From positions 1 to 64,000 of the forward strand of contig CAZFLE010000011.1 in NCBI GenBank assembly GCA_964519895.1: a stretch of 64,000 bases of DNA, given 5' to 3'. A program made the translations under genes and the position numbers. Below the pieces are notes generated by a model. It saw nothing but the letters and a program-made list of their open reading frames with translations, made no database searches and was not told the DNA's origin. Below, piece by piece: positions 15,779 to 24,607 of this stretch. The stretch is from CAYFPX01 sp964519895 (GTDB lineage: Bacteria; Myxococcota_A; UBA796; CAJQPC01). Numbering within the stretch: the stretch's first letter is position 1; the number at the start of each line of letters is the position of its first letter.

Positions 15779-15832
15779 GGGAGCGGGCTCCAGGCTACCC
15801 GGGGATGCCGGCGGCGGTCTGCGGTCTCCGAA

Positions 15833-15851
15833 CGTACGAGGGTCTCGTACG
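15833..15851. promoter_or_regulatory. Palindromic operator GTACG-N7-CGTAC near DUF4423 gene
   Basis: The perfect palindrome CGTACGAGGGTCTCGTACG lies between two divergent genes: 55 bp before the selenoprotein start and 87 bp before the DUF4423 regulator start. The same half-sites with the same 7-bp spacing occur at 20071-20087 near another envelope-protein gene. It is likely a binding site for a dimeric regulator, perhaps the adjacent one. Confidence 0.58.
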
Positions 15852-15938
15852 CTTTCTGGCCCGCCACCGGTTCCGGCCCGGGCGCGCGTGTGCTTGGCTG
15901 GAGCCATGGTCCACCGCCCGCCGCAGGTCCTGGGGAGT

Positions 15939-16787
15939 ATGCTCGCCGCCGTGGAGCTGCCGTCCGTCTTTGCCTACCTGGACTATCGGGTCTTCCTGCG
16001 GGAGTGGTTCAAGGCCAAGAAGGCTCACAATCCGCGATTCAGCCATCGGGCCTTCGTGCGGCGCACCGGGCGCGGGTCTCCGAGCCTGCTGACCGACACG
16101 ATCTCCGGGCGCCGCAACCTGACGCCCGAGCTCGTCGAGGACTTCGCCAGAGCCCTGCGCTTCGAGGACGAAGAGGCCCGCTACTTCGGTCACCTGGTGG
16201 CTCTGGACCAGGCCGAGACCGATCGCGATCGCCGGGAGGCCTGGACCCGGGTGGCCGCCACCCGCCGGTTCAAGGAAGCCCACGCCCTGGAAGGAGAGGG
16301 CTATGACTTCCTCTCCCACTGGTTCTACCCGGTGGTCCGGGAGCTCACCGCGCTGGAGGACTTCCAGGAGGACGCGGAGTGGATCGCCCGCGCCGTCCGG
16401 CCGCCGATCACGCCCGAAGAGGCGGCCCAGGCCCTGGAGTCGGTGCTGTCGCTGGGCCTGGTCGAGCGGGTCGACGGCCGACTGCGACCGCGGGACGTGG
16501 CGCTGGTCACCCCGCCCCAGGTCCAGGGCCTGGCGGTGCACGACTACCACCAGGGCATGCTCGGCCTGGCCGTCGAGGCCATCTCGCGCTTCCGCAGCAG
16601 CGAGCGGCACTTCTCGGCCATGACGGTCGCGGTGCCCGAGTCCCGGGTGCCCGAGCTCAAGCGGGAGCTCGAAGCCATGACCCAGCGCTTCCTCGAGCTG
16701 TGCGACGGGGCCGAGGGCAAGCGCGAGCGGGTGCTGCAGGTCCAGCTGCACTTCTTCCCGGTCAGCCGCGGTTCGGAGGAGGGATGA
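15939..16787 (+). CDS. DUF4423 / TIGR02147-family regulator
   Basis: A 282-residue protein of the TIGR02147/DUF4423 family, found mainly in Fibrobacteres and myxobacteria-like groups. The hallmarks are the opening FAYLDYRVFLREWFKAKKAHNPRFSHRAFVRRTG, an HTH-like part (SPSLLTDTISGRRNLTPELVEDFARAL) and LDQAETDRDRREAW. The C-terminal HYHQGMLGLA-type region (VHDYHQGMLGLAVEAI) with ERHFSAMTVAVPES is typical. It is thought to be a DNA-binding regulator. The start could be ATG 15906, ATG 15939 or GTG 15951; the family's usual length favours the latter two. Its stop overlaps the next start (ATGA), tying it to a lipoprotein. Confidence 0.85.
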   Translation: MLAAVELPSVFAYLDYRVFLREWFKAKKAHNPRFSHRAFVRRTGRGSPSLLTDTISGRRNLTPELVEDFARALRFEDEEARYFGHLVALDQAETDRDRREAWTRVAATRRFKEAHALEGEGYDFLSHWFYPVVRELTALEDFQEDAEWIARAVRPPITPEEAAQALESVLSLGLVERVDGRLRPRDVALVTPPQVQGLAVHDYHQGMLGLAVEAISRFRSSERHFSAMTVAVPESRVPELKRELEAMTQRFLELCDGAEGKRERVLQVQLHFFPVSRGSEEG

Positions 16788-18154
16788 GCACCCTGTGGAT
16801 CCTCGCGCTGATCGGCTGTCCGGCCCCAGAAGAGACCCAAAACGGCGTGGTCGTGGGCAACCCCGGGGACGCCAAGCTGCGGTGGGCGGACCTGGGCCAT
16901 GGGCCGGCGGAGCGGCTGACCGCACGGGTCGACCGGATCGACCTGGTCGCCTGCGATGGCCCGGACGTGGAGACCGTCATCGTCGACGCCGAGGTGTCCC
17001 TGGAGGATGGGCTGGAGCTCCAGCTCGAAGTGGGCGTCTGGTGCCACCTGGAGCTCTGGTTCGACGGCCCCGTCGACGTGGAGGACGCCCAGCTGAACCC
17101 GCAGTTCGTCCAGGTGTTGGCCCATGACTTCAGCGGCTTTGGCGTGGACGAAGCGGGCATCGAGCTGACCCTGGGCCACGACGACTGGGCCGATGCGTCG
17201 GCGCTGGGCGATCCGCTGCTCTGGCCTCTCGCTGCAGACCACCTGCGCCTGGGCTCCAGCGTCACCCTGCGAGGCACCGGGGTCACCGGGGCTGGCACGG
17301 TCTACGGGGACGCGCCTGCAGACCCCCCGGAATTCGTGCTGGCGGTGGGCGACGCCGGCAGCGCCTGGTTCTCTGGCGACAGTGGAGAGAACTGGAACCC
17401 TTCGCTGCGGGCTCTGGCGGGGTCCTTCGACCACCTGGCGGTCGCCCCAGGCCCCGGTCGCGCCATCTCGCTGACCGCCGAGGGGCTGGCCCTGCTGACC
17501 ACCGACGGCAGCCTGGCGGTCCAGGACGACGCGCCCGCGGGGCTGACGGCGCTGACCTGGAGCGGAGACCGCTTTGTCGCCGTCGGGACCGACGGCCTGG
17601 CGGCCTGGAGCCTCGACGGCCTGACCTGGAACACCCTGGACGTCGGCGAAGAAGCGGCGCTGGTGGCGGTGGCGTACCACGACGGCCTGGGTGTCGCAGT
17701 GGCCGCCGACGGCCGGGTCTTCACGACCGGCGACGGCACTGGGTGGACCGCGACTGCGGATCTGGCCGCGACGGTGCGCGACGTCGTCGGGGGCAGCGGC
17801 GGCTTCGTGGCGGTCGGCAGCGGCATCTGGCAGAGCACCGACGGGGCCAGCTGGACCTCGGTGCCCGAAGGGGCGGCCCTGGAGCTCAGCGCTGCCGTCG
17901 CCCGAGAAGGCGGCAGCGTGGCCGTGGGGGACGGGGTCGTGGTGGAGCTGGCCGATTCGGTCAGCATCATCACCGACGACATCCCCGCCCTGGTGGACGT
18001 GACCTGGTCCGAGCCCTACCTGGTGGGCCTGGGCGCGGGCGATGCGCTGTACCAGGCCGGCGACATTCGCACCTGGACCTTGCGCAGCGGCGCCCCAACC
18101 GAGCCCATCCCGCTCCGGGCCGTCACGGACGCTCCCGTGCTGGCAGGCTTCTGA
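16784..18154 (+). CDS. Lipoprotein with beta-propeller-like WSxDG repeats
   Basis: A 456-residue protein starting MSTLWILALIGC (lipid Cys12), translationally coupled to the DUF4423 gene and preceded by GGAGGAGGG. The first 180 residues resemble DUF4382-like lipoprotein domains (TARVDRIDLVACDG, LELQLEVGVWCHLELWFDG). The rest has five or six repeats of the type 'GxxWFSGDSGENWN', 'AWSLDGLTWNTLD', 'VFTTGDGTGWTATA' and 'IWQSTDGASWTSV', the Asp-box/BNR pattern of sialidase-like propellers. No catalytic set is visible. It is probably a surface or periplasmic binding protein whose synthesis is linked to the regulator. Confidence 0.82.
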   Translation: MSTLWILALIGCPAPEETQNGVVVGNPGDAKLRWADLGHGPAERLTARVDRIDLVACDGPDVETVIVDAEVSLEDGLELQLEVGVWCHLELWFDGPVDVEDAQLNPQFVQVLAHDFSGFGVDEAGIELTLGHDDWADASALGDPLLWPLAADHLRLGSSVTLRGTGVTGAGTVYGDAPADPPEFVLAVGDAGSAWFSGDSGENWNPSLRALAGSFDHLAVAPGPGRAISLTAEGLALLTTDGSLAVQDDAPAGLTALTWSGDRFVAVGTDGLAAWSLDGLTWNTLDVGEEAALVAVAYHDGLGVAVAADGRVFTTGDGTGWTATADLAATVRDVVGGSGGFVAVGSGIWQSTDGASWTSVPEGAALELSAAVAREGGSVAVGDGVVVELADSVSIITDDIPALVDVTWSEPYLVGLGAGDALYQAGDIRTWTLRSGAPTEPIPLRAVTDAPVLAGF

Positions 18155-18214
18155 AGGAGTCTCCCGTCGCCATGCCGGCGGCGGCGCTCGCTTGCTTGGA
18201 CGGGTGAACGGCGC

Positions 18215-19942
18215 TCAGAGCCAGGTCACCGACGTCGATGCACTCACCACACAGTCCGACGGCACCAGCACCTGCCAGGTTCGCGTCGTGCCCGAAGCCG
18301 CCGATGGGATCCAGTCCACGAACGTCGCCTGGCCGGTACTGTCCGCGACCCGCAGGGTCCGTCGCGTGACCGACGCAAGGTCCAGCTCGGCACCACAGGA
18401 CGCCGTGCTCGAGCCGCTGGGCCCGGCCAGGAACCACACCTGGGCCCCGGGGGTGACGTCGGTCACGACCGCGGCGTTCCACTGGCCCGCGACGCCAGGA
18501 CTGGGGCCGGCCAGGTCCGGGATGCAGTCCACGGCGGCGTCCGCGTCGTCGCAGTCGTGCACGGCACAGGTGCCGTCGGCGTCGGCGTCCGGGCACGTTC
18601 CCCACCAGGGGTACACCGCGCCGGTCCAGCTGTCCCGAGCGGGGGCACCCACCGCCAGCTCGTCCGCGCCGTCGGCGTCCAGGTCTCCGATGCCCGTGGC
18701 GGCCATGCCGAAGTCATAGGTCGCGGCGCCGTCGGCCGGCTGCAGGATCTCCTCGGTGCTGGTGTCCAGGCCACTGGCCGAGCCGTAGACCACATAGGCG
18801 GCGCCACAGGCGTTTCCGCAGCCATCGTGGCTCCAGGAGCCCGCGATGAGGTCGCTGTAGCCGTCGCCGTTCACATCGGCGCCCCGGGCCAGACCGTAGC
18901 CGAGCTCATCGCTCTTGGCGCCGTCGCTGGCGTGGTACTCCTGCTCCGAGCTCAGTCCGCTGGCGCCGCCGAAGAGCACGTAGACGCTGCCCGAGTTGGT
19001 CTCGTTGTCGTCGTCGCCGGGGGCCGCGACGAACACGTCGTCGTAGCCATCGGCGTCCACGTCTCCAGCACTCGCCGCCCGCAGGCCGAAGTAGGTCCGC
19101 TTGTCGGCGTCGCTGGCCTGGACCATCACGCCGGTGGTGGTGTCCAGACCGCTGGCGCTGCCGTGGAATGCATAGACCGCTCCCTCGCCGTTGGTGACGC
19201 CCCAGGCGCCGACCACCAGATCGCTGTAGCCATCGGCGTCCAGGTCCCCGCTGGCGAACGCCGCCCCCAGGCTGTCGCCGATGTCGCCGCCGCTCGGGGT
19301 CACGTACTGGGTGCGACTGCTGTCCGGGCCGCTGGCGCTGCCGTAGAAGACCCAGAACGCCCCCGAGCCGCTCTCGACGCCGTCGTGGTTCGGCGCCCCC
19401 ACGGCGAAGTCGGCGTAGCCGTCCCCGTCGAGATCCCCTGCCGCGCCCAGGGCCTCGCCGAACTCGTCGCCAGCCATGACCTCGGCCGGCATCAGCTTGT
19501 CCTCCCGGCTGCTGTCGATGCCGCTGGCGCTGCCGTAGAGCACGTAGGCCGCGCCCGAAGCGCTGCCGCCGTCGTCGTCTTCGGGGCTGCCGACCAGCAC
19601 GTCGTCGTAGCCGTCCCCGTCGACGTCGCCCACGCCGTCCAGCCACATGCCGAAGTGGTCACTGGTGTGGGGGTCCGACGGCCCGACCTCGTAACAGGCC
19701 GCCGGGTCCAAGCCCGTCACGGCCCCGAAGCAGACGTAGATCGTGCCGCCGTCCGAAGTGATGGAGTCGTCGTCGGGTGCACCCACGAGCAGGTCCGGCA
19801 CGCCATCGCCGTCGATGTCGCCGCCGGGGGCGAGCCGAAATCCGAACCAGTCGTCGCTGGCGGCGTCGCTGGCCAGCAGCACGTCGTCGGCGGTGAGGGG
19901 GGTGCTGGCCAGGCCTGCGGCGATCCAGATCAGGGGGCTCAT
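18215..19942 (-). CDS. FG-GAP (integrin-alpha-like) beta-propeller protein
   Basis: A 575-residue exported protein; MSPLIWIAAGLASTPLTAD serves as signal peptide. It carries about seven FG-GAP repeats, each with a calcium loop and a GSASG tail: GGDIDGDGVPDLLVGAP, VGDVDGDGYDDVLVGSP, AGDLDGDGYADFAVGAP, SGDLDADGYSDLVVGA, AGDVDADGYDDVFVAAP, GADVNGDGYSDLIAGS and IGDLDADGADELAVGAP. A Cys-containing DADADGTCAVHDCDDADAAVDC segment and a C-terminal beta domain follow. Such propellers bind ligands or stabilise large surface proteins. The frame is open upstream, but Met at 19942 starts the signal. A GTACG-N7-CGTAC dyad lies about 130 bp upstream. Confidence 0.9.
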   Translation of the reverse strand: MSPLIWIAAGLASTPLTADDVLLASDAASDDWFGFRLAPGGDIDGDGVPDLLVGAPDDDSITSDGGTIYVCFGAVTGLDPAACYEVGPSDPHTSDHFGMWLDGVGDVDGDGYDDVLVGSPEDDDGGSASGAAYVLYGSASGIDSSREDKLMPAEVMAGDEFGEALGAAGDLDGDGYADFAVGAPNHDGVESGSGAFWVFYGSASGPDSSRTQYVTPSGGDIGDSLGAAFASGDLDADGYSDLVVGAWGVTNGEGAVYAFHGSASGLDTTTGVMVQASDADKRTYFGLRAASAGDVDADGYDDVFVAAPGDDDNETNSGSVYVLFGGASGLSSEQEYHASDGAKSDELGYGLARGADVNGDGYSDLIAGSWSHDGCGNACGAAYVVYGSASGLDTSTEEILQPADGAATYDFGMAATGIGDLDADGADELAVGAPARDSWTGAVYPWWGTCPDADADGTCAVHDCDDADAAVDCIPDLAGPSPGVAGQWNAAVVTDVTPGAQVWFLAGPSGSSTASCGAELDLASVTRRTLRVADSTGQATFVDWIPSAASGTTRTWQVLVPSDCVVSASTSVTWL

Positions 19943-20070
19943 AGCGTGCCCTCGGTGCAGCCGCTGATGAGGGGGAAGAGACGCATGGGGGACCTCCGGC
20001 GCGGGCGGTGTGCCCACCCGTAGAGTCGCACCCCATGCGTGTTCGGGACAGGGGAAGGGGGGCACAAAGC

Positions 20071-20087
20071 GTACGTTTCTCTCGTAC
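20071..20087. promoter_or_regulatory. Second GTACG-N7-CGTAC dyad
   Basis: GTACG-TTTCTCT-CGTAC lies in the 179-bp gap between the alpha/beta hydrolase and the FG-GAP gene, both minus strand. The half-sites and spacing equal those at 15834-15850. It would fit an operator in the FG-GAP promoter region. Confidence 0.5.
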
Positions 20088-20121
20088 ACCCGGTCCCCAC
20101 CCACCCCGCTCGGGGAATGCT

Positions 20122-21018
20122 TCAGCGCATCATCTCCACCAACAGCTCCAGCGCCCGGGCGTCGTCTCGTTGGACCGTGCCCCCCAGGCTCAGCGCTTCG
20201 ACGTCGTCCGGCGACCACTCGGGGGGCTCCTCGACCGCTCGGTGCTCCGCCAGCGCGACCCCGTTCAGGTCCGCCCGAGACGACGCACCCTCGGCCACGT
20301 TGAGCAAGGTCAGCGCGTGGCCTCGGTACGCCCCCAAGGCGTGGTCCTCGCGGGCTTGGACCCGGCGGTAGGCGCCGCGGAACGCCCCCAGGTGTTCGCT
20401 GGGGCTCCGGTCGAGCCACCAGTCCTCGTCGCCGGCCACCTCGTCCCAGCGCTCCTGGGTGTGGGCGGATGCGTGGACCAGGTCGTCGGGCAGGGTGCCA
20501 GGACCCTCGATGTCCAACAGGCCAGCTGGCGCGAGCACCGGGTGGCGGTCCACGGCACCGGCGGCCAGGGCGATGCCCAGGGATCGCGTGCGCAGGTAGA
20601 CCCGGTCTGGATCCACCTCGTCGAGGGCTGCGAGCCACGCCAACAGCGACGCGACGTCGTCCTGCTGGGTCGGGCCCCCGTGGTCCTCGCCCCCGGCGCT
20701 CGCCCCCCGTCCGCGCGGGTCGAAGGCCAGCACCACCACACCGGCGGCGGCGAGCTCGGCCATCGTGTCCTGGTCGGTGTCCTGGAGCCCGGGGTCGAAG
20801 CCGGGCGGCACCAGCAACAGCCCGGGCCAGCAGCCCTGGGCGAGCGGCGCCGCCAGAGCGGCGGCGAGCACCGTGCCGTCTGGGGCGGACAGGGTGCGCT
20901 CGCCGCTGGAGACCCGCACGGCGTCCAGCGCCGGCGCATGGGTGCTCCGACACCCGGAGTCCGGCCACGTGGGCTCCGGGAGCGCCACCGGGGCGCTGCA
21001 TGCGATCAGCCAGAACAC
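20122..21018 (-). CDS. Alpha/beta-hydrolase lipoprotein
   Basis: A 298-residue protein. I start it at GTG 21018, giving MFWLIACSAPVALPEP, a very short lipoprotein signal with Cys7; GGAGG is adjacent. The alpha/beta-hydrolase core is visible: GLLLVPPGFDPG (oxyanion area), GVVVLAFDPRGRGAS, and a nucleophile elbow YLRTRSLGIALAAG with Ser in T-R-S-L-G. The catalytic His may be that in DHALGAYRGHAL, but this is uncertain. Esterase or peptidase activity is possible; no substrate can be named. The frame continues upstream without resembling the family. Confidence 0.75.
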   Translation of the reverse strand: MFWLIACSAPVALPEPTWPDSGCRSTHAPALDAVRVSSGERTLSAPDGTVLAAALAAPLAQGCWPGLLLVPPGFDPGLQDTDQDTMAELAAAGVVVLAFDPRGRGASAGGEDHGGPTQQDDVASLLAWLAALDEVDPDRVYLRTRSLGIALAAGAVDRHPVLAPAGLLDIEGPGTLPDDLVHASAHTQERWDEVAGDEDWWLDRSPSEHLGAFRGAYRRVQAREDHALGAYRGHALTLLNVAEGASSRADLNGVALAEHRAVEEPPEWSPDDVEALSLGGTVQRDDARALELLVEMMR

Positions 21019-21200
21019 GCCTCCAAGGTATCCCCGATTCGTGGATGTCTTAGAAGCGCAGGGCCCGGATAGGGTGTGGACCGGCTCGGAGGCCGTCGAT
21101 GCAGCACCACATCCAGCTGGGTCCCGAGCACCTGGTGCGGGCAACGGGGCGATCCGGGTGGCGCTGCACGGCGCCATGGCCTGGGCCAGGGCGGACGGGC

Positions 21201-21431
21201 TCAGCCGGTCTTGAAGGACAACATCACCACCGGCGCACGCTCGTCGGGCTCACCGTCATCCAGCGGCAGGACCCGGTCGTAGCCGGGCAGGTCCCCGGCA
21301 CGCTCCTCGGTCGCGGGTTCGTCCTCGACGGGCGCCTCCAGCGCGGGCCTCATGTCGTCGGCTCGCCGAAGGGGGGCCGACCAGCGGCCTGCTCCGGCCT
21401 GGCGCATCTCTTCGCGGGTCACATCCCCCAT
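21201..21431 (-). CDS. Small hypothetical acidic protein
   Basis: A 76-residue soluble protein with good coding character (G/C-rich third positions) and no overlapping better gene. It starts MGDVTREEMRQAG and ends APVVMLSFKTG. AGGAG eight bases before ATG 21431 supports this start; GTG 21485 in the same frame would add 18 residues. It is rich in Glu, Asp, Pro and Arg. I recognise no family. The 180 bp between it and the hydrolase start (21019-21200) show no convincing gene. Confidence 0.5.
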   Translation of the reverse strand: MGDVTREEMRQAGAGRWSAPLRRADDMRPALEAPVEDEPATEERAGDLPGYDRVLPLDDGEPDERAPVVMLSFKTG

Positions 21432-21494
21432 GTCGGCGGCTCCTGCGGGGAGGAAGCGGAGGAGGGAGATGGCTTCGAGGTTCACGGGCGCTCC

Positions 21495-21552
21495 GAGAGG
21501 GGGGCCCTCTCAGGATCCCTGACAGGGCTCGACACGTCAAGATCACTCTTGA
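21495..21552. promoter_or_regulatory. Dyads in the divergent gap 21486-21621
   Basis: Three inverted repeats: GAGAGG-N5-CCTCTC (21495-21511), CCCT-N3-AGGG (about 21517-21527) and TCAAGA-N4-TCTTGA (21537-21552). The last sits in an AT-rich patch, unusual here, 70 bp before the FG-GAP lipoprotein gene. No clear -35/-10 pair is seen. They are possible operators between divergent genes. Confidence 0.35.
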
Positions 21553-21621
21553 TGTGATCCATAAAGAATGTGACCCACGGAGTGTCCCGGCATCCCAGGA
21601 GGAGGGGCGTAGAATGGCGGG

Positions 21622-22980
21622 ATGTGGTGGACCTTGCTGGCCTGTACCGGTGCGCCGGACCCGCCGACGGACTCGGCGTCGACAGGGCCCTCCGCCCGGG
21701 ACTCGGGGTCGCTGACCGACAGCGTCCCGAGCCCTGTGGGCTGGTGGCCGCTGTCCGCAGACGCTGTGGCAACCCTGCCGTCCGGCCACCACGGCGTGGG
21801 GCTGGGGGTGGTGGACCTGGACCTCGACGGGGATCTGGACCTCGTCACCTCGGCCGGTGGGCACACCGAGCCTGGCCCGGTCCAGGTCTGGTGGAACGAG
21901 GGCGGGTCGCTGGACACGGCGGACCCCTGGCAGTCCCAGGACGAGCACCACCACGGCGGACTCGGCGTGGGCGACGTCGACGGCGACGGCTGGCCCGACG
22001 TCGCCGTGTCGGTGTTCCTGGGTCCCGAAGGGCTCGGGGACCCCGGGGGCTTGCACGTCTACCGGAACCTGGCGGGCACCCTGGAGTCGACGCCCAGCTG
22101 GACCGCTCCCAACCCCTTCAACAGCCTGGCCTGCGCCTGGGGCGACGTGGACCGGGACGGCGATCTGGACCTGGCTGCCGCGTCTGGCGAGCCCGAGGCG
22201 GGCCTGGCGCAGACGGCCCTGATGTTCAGCAACGTCGACGGCACCCTGACCCAGAGCTGGCACGCCCGTGAGCCGGGCCACAGCCTCGACGTGGCCTGGG
22301 GCGACGTCGACGGTGACGGCTGGCTCGACCTGGCCGTGGCCTACGCAGACGCCCCCGCGGCGGTGTACATGAACCTGGACGGGCGCCTGGACCCCGACCC
22401 CGGGTGGGTCTCCCCCGAGGCGCTGTCGGGGGGCAGCAGTCTGGCGCTGGGCGACGTCGACGGAGACGGGCACCTGGACCTGGTCACCGCCGAGCCGGCG
22501 CGGCTGGGGGGCGCGGGCACCACCCGGCTCTGGTGTGGTCCCGAGCTGACCCTGTGCTGGGAGGACCCGACCGCTGGCGACGTGGCGGTGGTCGGCCTGG
22601 AGGACGTGGACGGCGACGGTGGCCTGGACCTGGTCCTGGGGCCTTGGTCCGGCCCGGTTCGCATCCACTTCGGCCACGAGGGTCGGCCGGGGGACACCGC
22701 CGGATGGACCGCTTCGGAGTCCGGTGTCGCCCAGGGCCTCGCCTGGGCGGATCTGGACGGCTCCGACTTCCAGGTCGCGGTGGCCGAAGGCCACGGCGCT
22801 GTGGCGGTCCCGGGCCCGGTGTTGTCCGTGACCGGCGGCGTGGCGGCCGGCGGCTGGGCCAGCGGGCCCGGAGACCTGCAGGTCGAGTACCTGGCGCCGG
22901 TGGCCCGAGACCTGATCGTGGCAGAGGGGGATCCCGGCGCCGGCGACCGGGTGTATGGCCGAGCGGGGGCGACCCGGTGA
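21622..22980 (+). CDS. FG-GAP/VCBS-repeat lipoprotein
   Basis: A 452-residue protein beginning MWWTLLAC (Cys8) followed by a Ser/Thr/Asp linker. At least five calcium-binding FG-GAP/VCBS repeats follow: VVDLDLDGDLDLVTSA, VGDVDGDGWPDVAVSV, WGDVDRDGDLDLAAAS, WGDVDGDGWLDLAVAY, LGDVDGDGHLDLVTAE and LEDVDGDGGLDLVLG. They would form a beta-propeller at the surface. Its stop overlaps the next start (GTGA), and that gene in turn overlaps a third, so three envelope proteins are made together. Confidence 0.88.
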   Translation: MWWTLLACTGAPDPPTDSASTGPSARDSGSLTDSVPSPVGWWPLSADAVATLPSGHHGVGLGVVDLDLDGDLDLVTSAGGHTEPGPVQVWWNEGGSLDTADPWQSQDEHHHGGLGVGDVDGDGWPDVAVSVFLGPEGLGDPGGLHVYRNLAGTLESTPSWTAPNPFNSLACAWGDVDRDGDLDLAAASGEPEAGLAQTALMFSNVDGTLTQSWHAREPGHSLDVAWGDVDGDGWLDLAVAYADAPAAVYMNLDGRLDPDPGWVSPEALSGGSSLALGDVDGDGHLDLVTAEPARLGGAGTTRLWCGPELTLCWEDPTAGDVAVVGLEDVDGDGGLDLVLGPWSGPVRIHFGHEGRPGDTAGWTASESGVAQGLAWADLDGSDFQVAVAEGHGAVAVPGPVLSVTGGVAAGGWASGPGDLQVEYLAPVARDLIVAEGDPGAGDRVYGRAGATR

Positions 22981-23525
22981 TCGTTCTGCTCTGGATGGCG
23001 TGCCTGGACTATCAGTTCATCGGGGGCTCCCACCCCGACACGGCGCTGGACACCGCCGGCCTGGGGCGGTCGCTGCTCGCGCCGGACCGGCTCGCCGCCG
23101 AGCCGCCCCCAGTGCGCGGGGACTGCACCGACGAGCTCCCGGATCTCTTCGAGGTGCAGGCTGCCGCCTGTCCGGCAGACCCGGCGCGACTCGCCCTGGA
23201 GCTGTCGCTGGGAGACATCTGCGTGGCGAGCTGCCTGTCCGAGTCCCTGTTGGACCTGCGGCTCGGCAACACCAGCACCGCGGCCGACGTCGTCGAGCTC
23301 GAGGTGGCGCTCTACAGCACCGAGGGACACGAGCTCGGCCGCGCTGGCATGGCGTCGCCGGACAGCGGGCACGGCTTCCACGTGCGCTTCATCGTCGACA
23401 CCCAGGTCCTGATGGCCGGGGTCGAGGCGCACATGGAGGCCGTGGAGCTGGACCGCTTGTGCGAGCAGAGCCAGGTCTCCTGGACCTGGAGCGCCGAGCA
23501 GTGGGGCGCGGACCCGCCGTGCTGA
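22977..23525 (+). CDS. Hypothetical lipoprotein, middle gene of a coupled triplet
   Basis: A 182-residue protein starting at GTG within the GTGA overlap: MIVLLWMACLDYQF (Cys9). The mature part has six cysteines (DCTDELPDLF, AAACPADP, GDICVASCLSESL, DRLCEQS) and a beta-rich segment VVELEVALYSTEGHELG that resembles a CARDB/adhesion-type strand pattern. Disulfide-stabilised and surface-exposed is the likely state. The function is unknown. It ends in a 7-bp overlap with the next gene. Confidence 0.75.
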   Translation: MIVLLWMACLDYQFIGGSHPDTALDTAGLGRSLLAPDRLAAEPPPVRGDCTDELPDLFEVQAAACPADPARLALELSLGDICVASCLSESLLDLRLGNTSTAADVVELEVALYSTEGHELGRAGMASPDSGHGFHVRFIVDTQVLMAGVEAHMEAVELDRLCEQSQVSWTWSAEQWGADPPC

Positions 23526-24607
23526 GCGGGCCTTCCGTCGACGGCGTGGCCCTGGTCCTGGCGCTGGCTGGGCTCGTGGGCTGCTCGGGCGACGCCGGCC
23601 TGCCCGACCCGCCTGTGCCCATCGACCCGGCCACCACCGGCGATGGCAGCGACACCGCCGACACCGCCGCGCCGCCGACCCCCACAGTGGACGCCGACCA
23701 GGATGGCTACACGATCGAACAGGGGGACTGCGACGATCAGGACCCTTCGGCCTACCCCGGCGCCGCGGAAGACCTGACCGACGGTGTCGACGACGACTGC
23801 GACGGGCTGATCGACGACGCCTCGGTGGATCAGCTGGTCGAGGGCGACCTGATCATCACCGAGATCATGGCCCGCCCCCGGCTGGGCAGCGGACTGGAGG
23901 GGGAGTGGTTCGAGGTGATCAACCGCAGTGGCGTGCGGATCGACCTGGAGGGCCTGACCCTCACCGACTCGGACGGGCGCTGGGACACTGTCGTGGACCA
24001 CCTGGCCCTCGAGGACGAGGACCTTGCGGTGTTTGCCGCCTCCGACGACACGGCGCTGAACGGCGGCCTGGTCCCGGACCACGTCTACATCGGACTCCAG
24101 CTCCACGACGGGGGCGGCACCCTGATCCTGGGGCCCGAGGGCTTCAGCCTGGACGCGGTCACGTGGACCACCGTGCACGACTGGCCCGAGTCAGAGGGTG
24201 CGTCCATGAGCCTCTGGCACCACGCCACCACCCACGGGGACAACGACTACGGCACCAACTGGTGCGACGCGACCAGCACTTTTGGCGACGGGGACCTGGG
24301 CACCCCGGGCCAGGAGAACGACAACTGCGTGCTCCTGGACGACAACGACGGAGACAAGTTCAACGGCGCCGAGGACTGCGACGACGACGATCCCGACGTG
24401 AACCCCGACGCCCAGGAGATCTGGTACGACGGCGTGGACCAGGACTGCAGCGAGGGCAGTGACTACGACGCCGATGGGGACGGCCACGACGCCCAGGACC
24501 AGCTGCCCGACGGCGACGACTGCGACGACAGCGATCCAGCCATCCACCCCGGTGCCACCGACGTGCCCGCCGACGGGATCGACCAGGACTGTGACGGCGA
24601 GCCCTGA
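23519..24607 (+). CDS. Lamin-tail domain lipoprotein with MopE-type metal-binding motifs
   Basis: A 362-residue protein starting at GTG 23519, with signal SVDGVALVLALAGLVGC. It holds a 'putative metal-binding motif' (DADQDGYTIEQGDCDDQDP, YPGAAEDLTDGVDDDCDG), then a lamin-tail domain (GDLIITEIMARPRLG, GEWFEVINRSGVRIDLEG, WTTVHDWPESEGASMSL, WCDATSTFGDGDLGTPGQEN), then two more metal motifs ending PADGIDQDCDGEP. The motif repeats Asp-rich calcium loops tied by disulfides, as in MopE-like secreted proteins. Lamin-tail domains in bacteria occur in surface-attached proteins. It is likely a calcium-stabilised envelope protein working with the two upstream products. Confidence 0.88.
   Translation: MLSGPSVDGVALVLALAGLVGCSGDAGLPDPPVPIDPATTGDGSDTADTAAPPTPTVDADQDGYTIEQGDCDDQDPSAYPGAAEDLTDGVDDDCDGLIDDASVDQLVEGDLIITEIMARPRLGSGLEGEWFEVINRSGVRIDLEGLTLTDSDGRWDTVVDHLALEDEDLAVFAASDDTALNGGLVPDHVYIGLQLHDGGGTLILGPEGFSLDAVTWTTVHDWPESEGASMSLWHHATTHGDNDYGTNWCDATSTFGDGDLGTPGQENDNCVLLDDNDGDKFNGAEDCDDDDPDVNPDAQEIWYDGVDQDCSEGSDYDADGDGHDAQDQLPDGDDCDDSDPAIHPGATDVPADGIDQDCDGEP

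Noticed and set aside
21076..21557. Overlapping short plus-strand frames
   Set aside because: Three mutually exclusive frames without motifs or ribosome sites; the minus-strand frame 21201-21431 has better coding character.
23523..23525. TGA as another selenocysteine codon
   Set aside because: The frame after it reads as a shadow of the next gene, no thioredoxin-like motif is cut and no SECIS-like hairpin follows.
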